From contig DATIPS010000023.1 in assembly GCA_035471805.1 (NCBI GenBank), forward strand, positions 62,001 to 126,000: 64,000 bases of DNA, given 5' to 3'. Origin of the DNA: Acidimicrobiia bacterium (GTDB taxonomy: Bacteria > Actinomycetota > Acidimicrobiia > Spongiisociales > JAHEDJ01). Position numbers and translations under genes: made by a program. This document shows, piece after piece, positions 53,503 through 60,674 of this stretch (its first letter is position 1; each line of letters begins with the position of its first letter). The notes below the pieces were generated by a model. The model had not been told where the DNA came from, did no database searches, and saw only the letters and a list, made by a program, of their open reading frames with translations.

Positions 53503-54625
53503 AGGTCTCCTCCAGCAGAGCGTCGAACAACGCCCCGAGCCTGCCGTCGTCGAGGTTCCTGTACTCGAGATACTCCCGGAAGAGTTCGGGAGCAGCCCTG
53601 CCCAGACGGGGCGCAACCCTGGGACGAGAACGACCCTCGGCCTGCGCCGCCAGAACCACGTCGACCGCGAACGGGAACAGGTCCCGTACTTCATCGGCCA
53701 GTCCCGCTCTGGCCGGTTCATCGAGTTCTATCTTCAGATACGCATCATCGGTAGTTCCGGCGAGAGACTCGATCTGCTCGAGGGTCCCGCGCAGCCGGAT
53801 GAGCCGGCGCCCGGCCGCCAGCGGGACTTCCCGCACGGTGGCGGGTAGTCCCGGCTCGGCTTCCACGACCAGGACGCCTTTGGTGTCATCGACCTCGCCG
53901 AAGTCGAGCTGCATCGGTGATCCCGAATACCAGACAGGCGCTGCAGCAGGCACCTTCTGAAGCCTGTGAAGGTGCCCGAGAGCCACGTACGACAGCGAAC
54001 CGGGAAACATCTGGGCGGCGATGGCGTAGGGGAAGACGTGGGCCGTCCGTTCGCCTCCGCCCATGACTCCGCCGTGCACGGTGAGGTGGGAACAGAAGAT
54101 GTTGACCTGATCGGTGTGCATTTCATCTGTGAGCTTGGCGATGATTGCGCCGAGGCGCCCGGCGTACTTGCCGTCGTGCTGGTCGGGATCGAGCGCCATG
54201 AGGTCGTCGACATTGACGATGGCTCGCTGGCTGAGGAAAGGGAGAAGCGCCACCCGCGCGTCGAGATCCGGGAAACGGACGATCCCACCCTCGTCTGCCC
54301 GTTTCGGGAGCGCGACGACGGTCACCCTTCCCAGCTCGAGAAGAGGGGCGACGGCTTCGAGCCGTCTCGGATGGTCGTGGTTTCCGGCGACGACCACCAC
54401 CGGAGCCACCTTGGCCAGATTCAGCAACGCCTCGTAGACGATCCGTTCCGATTCGGCGCTGGGAGCCGATACGTCGAACAGGTCCCCTGCCACCAGGACC
54501 AGGTCCACCGCCTCGTCTGCCGCCACTTCGGCGATGCCCGCCAGCACGGCCTTGTGCTCATCGGCACGGCTTCGCCCTCTTATCGTTCGACCGACATGCC
54601 AGTCGGAGGTGTGTAGGAACTTCAC
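53492..54625 (-). CDS. sbcD: SbcD/Mre11 nuclease
   Basis: 377-residue Mn-dependent calcineurin-like phosphoesterase that opens hairpins and trims double-strand ends with SbcC. Metal-ligand motifs: HTSDWHVGR (about 5-13), VAGDLFDVS (about 45-53), VVVAGNHDHPRR (about 77-88), SHLTVHGG (about 178) and LGHLHRLQ (about 217). C-terminal capping domain and a helical tail with REYLEYRNLDDGR that contacts SbcC. It starts with the family MKFLHTSDWH, 103 bp after the fructosamine-kinase-like gene. Confidence 0.95.
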   Translation of the reverse strand: MKFLHTSDWHVGRTIRGRSRADEHKAVLAGIAEVAADEAVDLVLVAGDLFDVSAPSAESERIVYEALLNLAKVAPVVVVAGNHDHPRRLEAVAPLLELGRVTVVALPKRADEGGIVRFPDLDARVALLPFLSQRAIVNVDDLMALDPDQHDGKYAGRLGAIIAKLTDEMHTDQVNIFCSHLTVHGGVMGGGERTAHVFPYAIAAQMFPGSLSYVALGHLHRLQKVPAAAPVWYSGSPMQLDFGEVDDTKGVLVVEAEPGLPATVREVPLAAGRRLIRLRGTLEQIESLAGTTDDAYLKIELDEPARAGLADEVRDLFPFAVDVVLAAQAEGRSRPRVAPRLGRAAPELFREYLEYRNLDDGRLGALFDALLEETYEA

Positions 54626-54728
54626 GCGGGCGATGGTACCGGGAGCCTGTGACTTTTCTTCCCGCAGCGCGCCGAGCGGCTGCCGGAGAGAACGGCCGGG
54701 CCGCAGGCGAGCAGGGAAGCCGGAAGCA

Positions 54729-55430
54729 TCACCACCCCAGCCGATCGAGGCGGTCTTCGACCATCCGAACGTATCCCCCGCCGAAGAGCCGGACGTGCAC
54801 CAGCAAGTGATGTAGTTGGAGAGCGGGCCGCCGCCGTTCCCATCCGTCTGTCAGGGGCCAGGCCTCCAGATATCCCTTCCACATAGCCTGCGGGATGCCG
54901 CCGAACACCGCCATGAACGCCAGCTCCACCTCCCTATCCGAGAACGACACGGCAGGATCGATGAGGAACGCCCCATCGACGATGTTCCCCGACCAGACAT
55001 CGCCGTGCACGAGGCTCGGAGAGGGGGCATGCTCCTCCAAAAAAGCAGGCAGTGGACCATCGCACGCCGCTTCGAGCCGGATCCGCAGATGAGCAGGTAT
55101 CGACGGATCGTCCAGATGAACCCGAACCCGGTTCGCAGCGAAGAACTCTCCCCAGGACGCCGTCCACGGATTCGGCTGCGGAAGCGACCCGATCACATTG
55201 TCGATCTCATATCCGAACGCCGGTGCCGACGTCCGGTGGACCCCGGCAAGGGTCGCGCCGAGTCCCTCCCAATCGGGCTGTCCCGTCACCCAGGCCATGA
55301 CGAGCCCGGCCGAATCCGCTCTCAGAACCTCCGGAACAGGAGCCCCGGCCCTCGCCAGCCTCCGCAGACCGTCGGCTTCGACCCGGGCGTCGTAGTGCGT
55401 CTGTTTGACAGCCACCGGTCGGCCGTCCAC
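54729..55430 (-). CDS. Fructosamine-kinase-family protein
   Basis: 233-residue aminoglycoside-phosphotransferase-fold kinase. Lys in PVAVKQT (about 6-11), EADGLRRLA, catalytic HGDVWSGNIV (about 143-152) and the metal Asp in FLIDPAV (about 155). Family members phosphorylate ketoamines on glycated proteins for repair. The N terminus appears about 20-25 residues short: the frame continues upstream to overlap the phosphatase stop without an ATG/GTG/TTG codon, so GTG 55430 may be the true start or the gene may use a rare start. It is co-oriented with the phosphatase 26 bp upstream. Confidence 0.82.
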   Translation of the reverse strand: MDGRPVAVKQTHYDARVEADGLRRLARAGAPVPEVLRADSAGLVMAWVTGQPDWEGLGATLAGVHRTSAPAFGYEIDNVIGSLPQPNPWTASWGEFFAANRVRVHLDDPSIPAHLRIRLEAACDGPLPAFLEEHAPSPSLVHGDVWSGNIVDGAFLIDPAVSFSDREVELAFMAVFGGIPQAMWKGYLEAWPLTDGWERRRPALQLHHLLVHVRLFGGGYVRMVEDRLDRLGW

Positions 55431-55456
55431 GCTGGATCGGGTGACGGTCGCCCAGC

Positions 55457-55921
55457 TCAGCTGCTCAGCTCCTTGAGCCTCTCAACCAGACCGCGGGCCG
55501 CCGGGAGTATCACCTTGACCATTGCCCGGTAGTCCTCATCGGTTCCGTAATACGGGTCCGGAACCTCCCGGCCGCGCGAAGCCGGATCGAAATCGCGGAA
55601 GAGGTGGACCTTGGCGCGGGCACTCGACGAAGGTGCCAGTCGTCGCAGATCCTCGAAGTTGGCATGGTCCATCGCGACGATCAAGTCGAACTGTTCGAAG
55701 TCCTCGAGCCGAACCTGCCGCGCCGTCCCCCGGACGTCGAGACCCACCTCGGCCCCAGCCGCGATCGACCGGGGGTTCGGCCCATCGCCTATGTGATAAT
55801 CGCCGGTGCCTGCCGAATCCACTTCGACCTGCAGACCCTCTTCAGCGGCGGCGGCCCGGATTGCGGCCTCCGCGGCGGGAGAGCGACAGATATTCCCGAG
55901 GCAGACGGTCAGGATTCGCAT
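55457..55921 (-). CDS. Low-molecular-weight protein-tyrosine phosphatase
   Basis: 154-residue LMW-PTP. The active-site P-loop CLGNICRSP (residues about 7-15, CX5R) is at the N terminus. The general acid Asp is in VPDPYYG (about 125). It removes phosphate from protein tyrosine and sometimes arginine, or is a kinase partner in exopolysaccharide control. In this operon it sits directly before a fructosamine kinase, a pairing seen in bacteria where LMW-PTP and FN3K genes are adjacent. The start at 55921 (MRILTV) was chosen over a longer frame. Confidence 0.93.
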   Translation of the reverse strand: MRILTVCLGNICRSPAAEAAIRAAAAEEGLQVEVDSAGTGDYHIGDGPNPRSIAAGAEVGLDVRGTARQVRLEDFEQFDLIVAMDHANFEDLRRLAPSSSARAKVHLFRDFDPASRGREVPDPYYGTDEDYRAMVKVILPAARGLVERLKELSS

Positions 55922-56008
55922 GGGACTGAGATTAGGGCGCGCCTGCAAAATGTTGCCGCGCAAGCGCACCGCCGGACGCGGATCCGAGAAAACCCGCCGG
56001 AGCTGCCG

Positions 56009-57178
56009 CTAGCCGAACAGCTCCTGCTCGAGTGGCGTTCGGAACCGTGGCTTGATCCGGTCGTCGCCGAGCCATTCGGACAGAGCAGCCGCCTCGGCCG
56101 CGAGCGCGGCGCGTGCCTCACTACCCACATCCCGGAGAAGCCGGAACGCGATCTCACCGCCGGGACGCTGCGCCCAGCCTCCCACGATCGACCCGTCGAC
56201 CCACACCGTTGGTCCGGCGTTACCGTTGGAATCGAAGAGCAAAGCCGCCAGGTCGCCCAGGAACCACTCCCGCTCCTTCCAGCCCATCACCGACGGATCC
56301 AATCCGGGAAGCAGCACAACCGACGGGTCGTCCGACGACCCGGTCTCCAGATCGTCGGCAAGCACAACACCCGGGCCGTCGTCGAGCTCGACCTGCACGG
56401 TATCCAACCGGCTCAGCGCCGCACGCGTCTTGGACAGGGTCCACCCCGTCCACCAGCGCAGGTCGGTAATCGTTCCGGGACCATACGACATCAGCCATCT
56501 CCGCAGAAGCTCGGCCTCGGCCCACTCCGGGTCCAGCGCGGCGAGCCCGCCGTCGAGCCATACGTCGGTCTCCGCCCACCGGTACTGGCTCGACTTCCAC
56601 GAACCGCGCGGGCGACCGCGCAGGATACGGCCCGTCGTCGCCAGCAGGAACAGGACCCTGGTGGAGACACCCACAATCCCACCCCAGGTCTTGCCCTCAC
56701 CGAACATCAGCTTCTCACTCAACTCCGGCACGACGGCCGTCAACTCAACGGCCGTTGCCTCGCCGAACTCCCTCACGGCGGCGAGTGTGGCCTCCTCCAC
56801 CCCTCTCAGCCACCGTTCACCGTCGGACGCCACACCCTGCTCTTCGAGCATTGCCACCAGACGACGCCGCTCGGCCGCCACCAGGTGACTCGTGCATGCG
56901 ATCTGCATGGTCGAGGCCAGATCGACCGGCACTGCGAACAACGTCCGGCGCATGCCGAGCATGCGCACCAGCGAACGGCGCTCGTACAGCGCCTCTTCCA
57001 TATCCGCGATGCGAAAATCGGCCAGGCGGGCGCGAGCCGAGAGAAACACCGTCACCGGGTCGCTGGAGTGCAACCCGACCAGATCCGCGGCGACCGTTTC
57101 GACGTCGGCGGCCGGGCCGGACAGATGATGGCGCTCCACCAGGCGCGCCCTGCGTTCGGGGGCGGAGAAACGTCTCAT
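56009..57178 (-). CDS. Winged-helix DNA-binding protein, AlkZ/YcaQ-like
   Basis: 389-residue member of the HTH_42 family, which contains AlkZ/YcaQ glycosylases that unhook interstrand crosslinks. N-terminal winged-helix region (VAADLVGLHSSDPVTVFLSARAR, quoted in part: VGLHSSDP), LVRMLGMRRTLFAVP, then KTWGGIVGVSTRVLFLLATTG and a C-terminal beta-rich part with PTVWVDGSIVGGW. The catalytic QxQ of AlkZ corresponds to HSS here, so glycosylase activity is doubtful; this looks like the actinobacterial GLHxxDP subfamily. A palindromic repeat and then herA lie upstream on the same strand. Confidence 0.75.
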   Translation of the reverse strand: MRRFSAPERRARLVERHHLSGPAADVETVAADLVGLHSSDPVTVFLSARARLADFRIADMEEALYERRSLVRMLGMRRTLFAVPVDLASTMQIACTSHLVAAERRRLVAMLEEQGVASDGERWLRGVEEATLAAVREFGEATAVELTAVVPELSEKLMFGEGKTWGGIVGVSTRVLFLLATTGRILRGRPRGSWKSSQYRWAETDVWLDGGLAALDPEWAEAELLRRWLMSYGPGTITDLRWWTGWTLSKTRAALSRLDTVQVELDDGPGVVLADDLETGSSDDPSVVLLPGLDPSVMGWKEREWFLGDLAALLFDSNGNAGPTVWVDGSIVGGWAQRPGGEIAFRLLRDVGSEARAALAAEAAALSEWLGDDRIKPRFRTPLEQELFG

Positions 57179-57196
57179 CGCTCCGGTGAGTCGCGT

Positions 57197-57246
57197 TTTC
57201 TCAGCAACGCAATGCCTCCTGAGTCACACACGGCATTGCCGAGAAA
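57197..57246. repeat. 50-bp palindromic repeat, locus C single unit
   Basis: Same family as loci A, B and D, with arms TTTCTCAGCAA and TTGCCGAGAAA. One extra base and a different centre (CTCCTGAGTCAC). It begins 18 bp before the winged-helix start and ends 1 bp before the herA stop. Confidence 0.8.
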
Positions 57247-57247
57247 C

Positions 57248-58927
57248 CTAGGACAGGCCTTCGAACGGATCGTCCGGCCGGTCTCCGGAAGGAGCCGGGC
57301 CCGCCTCACTGGCGCGAGTTGCCCACGACGGGAACGGGAACTCCAGCACGAGAGGAACCGGAATCTCCGGCTGGGTGACGAGCATCGTCCCCGGTTTGAG
57401 GATGGTGGCGCGCTGACGCTGGACTGAGGGCAGGAACCCGTACTCATCACGCGAGGCTTCTGCGGAATCAAGTCTTCCGACCACGCGGATCGAGGAGTTG
57501 GCGATGATTCGCCGCTCGACTTCAGACGCCGTTTGCTGGGCACCGATGAGAATCACCCCGAGCGAGCGCCCTCGCTCTGCGACGTCGAGCAGGATTTCTT
57601 TGATCGGACTCGACCCCTCGCGTGGTGCGTACTTGTTCAACTCATCGAGGACGATCAACAGCAGTTCCTCCGACTGCCCGGCTTTCTCCTTCTCGTCGAA
57701 GGCACCTCGCACCGTCACTCCGACGACGAATCGTTTCGCCCGGTCATGAAGATTGTGCAGATCGACGACCGTAACCTGGTTCTGCAGCGCAACGCGGTGC
57801 CGGCCGGGATTCGGGAGATCGGCCCGAATCAGATGCTCGATATGGCGAACCGCTCCCTGGAGGCGTCGAACGAAAGCGTTGATCGTTCCCGTGCCGATTG
57901 CAGGACCCGCCCACTGGTAGCGATCCTCCTCATCCTGCACGCGCAAGGTTATGAAGTCGACGAGATCCCGAAAAGACCGAAGAGTCGAGCCCTCGATGAC
58001 GACTGCCCCGTCTTCGAGCCGGGAGGCGTGACGCAGCTGCGCCATGACGTTGTAGACGACCATGGTGTATTGCGAGCGGTCGTCTTCAGCGTCGGCAAAG
58101 AGGAAGGGAAGCAAATCGTCGTGACAAAACTCGGCGAGGCTCCAGTAGAAAGACGTGACTCCTTCGGTGCGAGCGTTGACGTCGGGAGCTCCGGTGGTGG
58201 AGCCGCGCCGCGGCGGGGCAAAGATGCCAACCGACCGGAAAGGCTGCGCCGGCAATCCCAGCGCCTGGTACCGATCGGCCTGCGTTTGATCAATCGCCAG
58301 ATTGGGTCGATCGAGAAACAGGAGGTCCTCGCCCTTCACGTTGAATATGAGGGCTTTCGTGTTGACCGATCTCGACCCGAGGACGCCGGATTCGAAGAGT
58401 GAGTGCAGAAGGAACGTCGCATAGGTCGTCTTGGTGGCCACACCGGAGATCCCCGAGATATTGACGTGCGCCCCACGGCGACCGTCGACGAACTCGAGAT
58501 TGGCATAGAGCGGTTCGTTGCTGCGCGACAAGCCGATGGGAAGCCGTTCACTCATCTTGTCGAAGAACAGCGCCTCATCGCGTTCGATGCCGCGCGCCCG
58601 GCGGACCTTCTGCCCGGGCCGAGGAGGGACGAAGATTTCCGGCTCGAAGCGGGTTGCCGTCACCTGAGCCGATTCAGATACCTCAGCCGGGAGAACGCCG
58701 TCTTCGATCAGAAAGACATCTGAATCGAAGCGCGCTCCCTCGTGACGGGCCCTCACCTGACCCACCATGCCGTATATCTTCACTTCCTCGTCGTCCGGCA
58801 GAGTGCGCTCCAGCGCGACCACATCGTCGAGTTGCATGTACTGACCGCTCGCGACGCTCACCCAGAACTCGAGGGGGGTGGCATCGTCGGTTCCAATGAC
58901 TCGACCAACGAACTCGCTCTCGCTCAC
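57248..58927 (-). CDS. herA: HerA-type DNA translocase
   Basis: 559-residue FtsK/HerA-class hexameric ATPase that pumps DNA toward NurA. N-terminal beta-barrel (HAS) domain with EFVGRVIGTDDATPLEFWV (quoted in parts: EFVGRVIG, TPLEFWV). Walker A position GISGVATKTT (Lys about 166) keeps Lys-Thr but lacks the usual Gly before Lys. Walker B is LLLIVLDELNKY (Asp 428, Glu 429), followed by GAQQTASEVERR and an arginine-rich NSSIRVVGRLD. GTG 58927 (or 58930) has AAAGGA upstream; the longer frame was trimmed. Four genes separate it from nurA-sbcCD on the same strand. Confidence 0.88.
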   Translation of the reverse strand: MSESEFVGRVIGTDDATPLEFWVSVASGQYMQLDDVVALERTLPDDEEVKIYGMVGQVRARHEGARFDSDVFLIEDGVLPAEVSESAQVTATRFEPEIFVPPRPGQKVRRARGIERDEALFFDKMSERLPIGLSRSNEPLYANLEFVDGRRGAHVNISGISGVATKTTYATFLLHSLFESGVLGSRSVNTKALIFNVKGEDLLFLDRPNLAIDQTQADRYQALGLPAQPFRSVGIFAPPRRGSTTGAPDVNARTEGVTSFYWSLAEFCHDDLLPFLFADAEDDRSQYTMVVYNVMAQLRHASRLEDGAVVIEGSTLRSFRDLVDFITLRVQDEEDRYQWAGPAIGTGTINAFVRRLQGAVRHIEHLIRADLPNPGRHRVALQNQVTVVDLHNLHDRAKRFVVGVTVRGAFDEKEKAGQSEELLLIVLDELNKYAPREGSSPIKEILLDVAERGRSLGVILIGAQQTASEVERRIIANSSIRVVGRLDSAEASRDEYGFLPSVQRQRATILKPGTMLVTQPEIPVPLVLEFPFPSWATRASEAGPAPSGDRPDDPFEGLS

Positions 58928-58953
58928 CACGATCCTTTCGGAAGAGTTGCAAC

Positions 58954-58981
58954 GTACAACGTACAAGGTACAAGGTACGGA
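58954..58981. repeat. Tandem GTACAA(C/G) heptads upstream of herA
   Basis: Four consecutive 7-bp repeats: GTACAAC, GTACAAG, GTACAAG and a degraded GTACGGA. They begin 27 bp upstream of the herA start, in the 107-bp divergent gap to the CPBP gene. They could be binding sites of a regulator or a polymerase-slippage tract. Confidence 0.7.
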
Positions 58982-59034
58982 ATCTCAATCGAGGGCTCAG
59001 CCGCAGGTCCACGTCTCACTACCCTTCCTCTTCC

Positions 59035-59859
59035 ATGCAGATCACCACGACAACGATCGCACGTCGCCTCTGGGACACGTATATGACGGCCACCCGGAGG
59101 GAAACCGACGAAGCATCGAATGAATACCGTTCTGCGACTCCCCCGGAGTCGGCCGATCGCCGCGCCACCATTGTCTTGATCACCTCGGTGGTTGTGTTGC
59201 TCATCACCAACTTCGGGACCGACTGGAAATGGATCGCCGGAATCGGAGGATTCCTCGGTGCTGGCGGGGTGGAATCTCTCTTCACAACTGCCGATGCAGC
59301 ACAGTTCAACCGGTTGGCCTGGTGGGCCGTCGTCCAGATCTCTGCGTACGTCGCACTCCCGCTGCTGGCCATTAGATACGGCCTGGGAGGGAAGCCGGTC
59401 GACTTCGGGGCAGGGGGCTCCCTCAAACACGCGGGGGTCTACATCGGCCTCCTGGCGGTCAGCATCCCCCTGATAGTCGCCGTCTCGTTCACCGACGGGT
59501 TCCAGGCCAAGTACCCGTTCTACGACCTGACCCCCGGACAACCTTTCTGGCCGTACCTCTGGATCTGGTGGGTGCTCTACGGTCTCCAGTTCGTTGCCCT
59601 CGAGTTCTTCTTTCGAGGTTTCATGGTCCACGGGTTGAAGCACCGTTTCGGGTACATGGCGGTGGTCATCATGGTGGTGCCGTACACGATGATCCATTTC
59701 CGCAAACCGCTCTTGGAGGCCATCGGCGCGATCTTCGGCGGAACGATCCTGGGAACGATGAGCCTGAAGACCAGATCGGTCTGGTGGGGCGCCGCACTGC
59801 ACGTGACAATCGCCGGAACCATGGACGTTCTCTCCCTCGCTCACAAAGGGCTGATCTGA
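59035..59859 (+). CDS. CPBP-family intramembrane metalloprotease-like protein
   Basis: 274-residue membrane protein with about seven helices and the CPBP (CAAX-protease/bacteriocin-processing) motifs: ALEFFFRGF (motif 1, normally EExxxR; here the first E is retained as LE-F), TMIHFRKP (motif 2, FxxxH-like) and ALHVTIAG (motif 4 region). Substrates are unknown; relatives process prenylated proteins or confer bacteriocin immunity. Start uncertain: ATG 59035 or ATG 59083, which would remove a non-hydrophobic head. The stop overlaps the next gene by 1 bp (TGATG). Confidence 0.8.
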   Translation: MQITTTTIARRLWDTYMTATRRETDEASNEYRSATPPESADRRATIVLITSVVVLLITNFGTDWKWIAGIGGFLGAGGVESLFTTADAAQFNRLAWWAVVQISAYVALPLLAIRYGLGGKPVDFGAGGSLKHAGVYIGLLAVSIPLIVAVSFTDGFQAKYPFYDLTPGQPFWPYLWIWWVLYGLQFVALEFFFRGFMVHGLKHRFGYMAVVIMVVPYTMIHFRKPLLEAIGAIFGGTILGTMSLKTRSVWWGAALHVTIAGTMDVLSLAHKGLI

Positions 59860-60557
59860 TGAGGAGCACGGAAGCTGCCCTGGCGGGGGCCGGCGCGGCG
59901 ATTCTCGGATGGATCGTCGGGTTACCTCTCGGGTTGGCGATACCGGCCGCGCTGGTCGCGGGAGCTAACGGATTGATTTCGGGATTGCGAGGCATCTACG
60001 CCTGGCGCACACCGAGCGGGTGGATCGGGTTCGTCCTCGACTCGACATGGGGGCTCGTCGGGACTGCGGCTTCCACCCTCATCCACGCACTGCAGGCCGC
60101 CATGCCATCGGGAAGGTATCGCGCCGATCTAAGTCTGAGGCGGGGCCGCCACGTGTACGAAGGCGGGTACCGGATCAGGTCCGGATTCGCATCGGCGATC
60201 GGGAACGTGATCACCAATGCAGACGGTGTCTCGGGACTGGACGGTACTGGCGGCCCGCGGAGACGCCTGCTCGTAGATCGTCACGAGATGCTGCATGTGT
60301 GGCAACAACGGTGGTTCGGCCCGCTGTTTCCGATCCTCTATGCGGCCTGGGCGGTCGTCGCCGGCCTGCTCGGACTGATGATCGGCCTCTCTACCCGGCG
60401 GTCGGTTTTCAAATCGGTCTTCACGCTGGCCTATTACGACAACCCATTCGAGTACTGGGCATACCGCCGGGATCGCTACTGGCCGCCCGCCGGAGCCGAC
60501 CCGGTGCTCGCCTGGAGAGGTGGAGTGAAGGAGTCCCCCACCGACGACATTGTCTGA
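59859..60557 (+). CDS. Membrane protein with HExxH motif
   Basis: 232-residue protein that I do not recognise. N-terminal hydrophobic helices (AILGWIVGLPLGLAIPAALV), a soluble middle, and DRHEMLHVWQQRWFGP containing HEMLH, an HExxH zinc-protease signature (about 145-149). A transmembrane pair (FPILYAAWAVVAGLLGLMIG) and a NPFEYWAY stretch follow; NPxE-type segments often give the third metal ligand in such families. It is translationally coupled to the CPBP-protease gene, so the two may act together. Peptidase activity is inferred only from the motif. Confidence 0.6.
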   Translation: MRSTEAALAGAGAAILGWIVGLPLGLAIPAALVAGANGLISGLRGIYAWRTPSGWIGFVLDSTWGLVGTAASTLIHALQAAMPSGRYRADLSLRRGRHVYEGGYRIRSGFASAIGNVITNADGVSGLDGTGGPRRRLLVDRHEMLHVWQQRWFGPLFPILYAAWAVVAGLLGLMIGLSTRRSVFKSVFTLAYYDNPFEYWAYRRDRYWPPAGADPVLAWRGGVKESPTDDIV

Positions 60558-60559
60558 CA

Positions 60560-60608
60560 TTTCTCGGCAATGCCGGTGATCTCAGGCAACAACAGTATTG
60601 CCGAGAAC
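60560..60608. repeat. 49-bp palindromic repeat, locus D unit 1
   Basis: Same family, beginning 2 bp after the stop of the HExxH gene. Arms TTTCTCGGCAAT and ATTGCCGAGAAC pair at 11 of 12. The centre matches the inverted orientation of the family (AACAACAGT). Confidence 0.85.
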
Positions 60609-60619
60609 TTACGATCCAC

Positions 60620-60668
60620 TTTCTCAGCAATACTGTGCATCACCAGCAGTACTCACATTGCCGAGAAA
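60620..60668. repeat. 49-bp palindromic repeat, locus D unit 2
   Basis: Second unit after exactly 11 bp, with arms TTTCTCAGCAAT and ATTGCCGAGAAA; the centre differs. It ends 6 bp from the stop of the convergent S9 peptidase gene. Confidence 0.85.
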
Positions 60669-60674
60669 TCCGCG

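Noticed and set aside
19011..60668. Small proteins read from the palindromes (NNSIAEK-type peptides)
   Set aside because: The frames exist only because of the repeats, lack ribosome-binding sites, and occur in opposite orientations.
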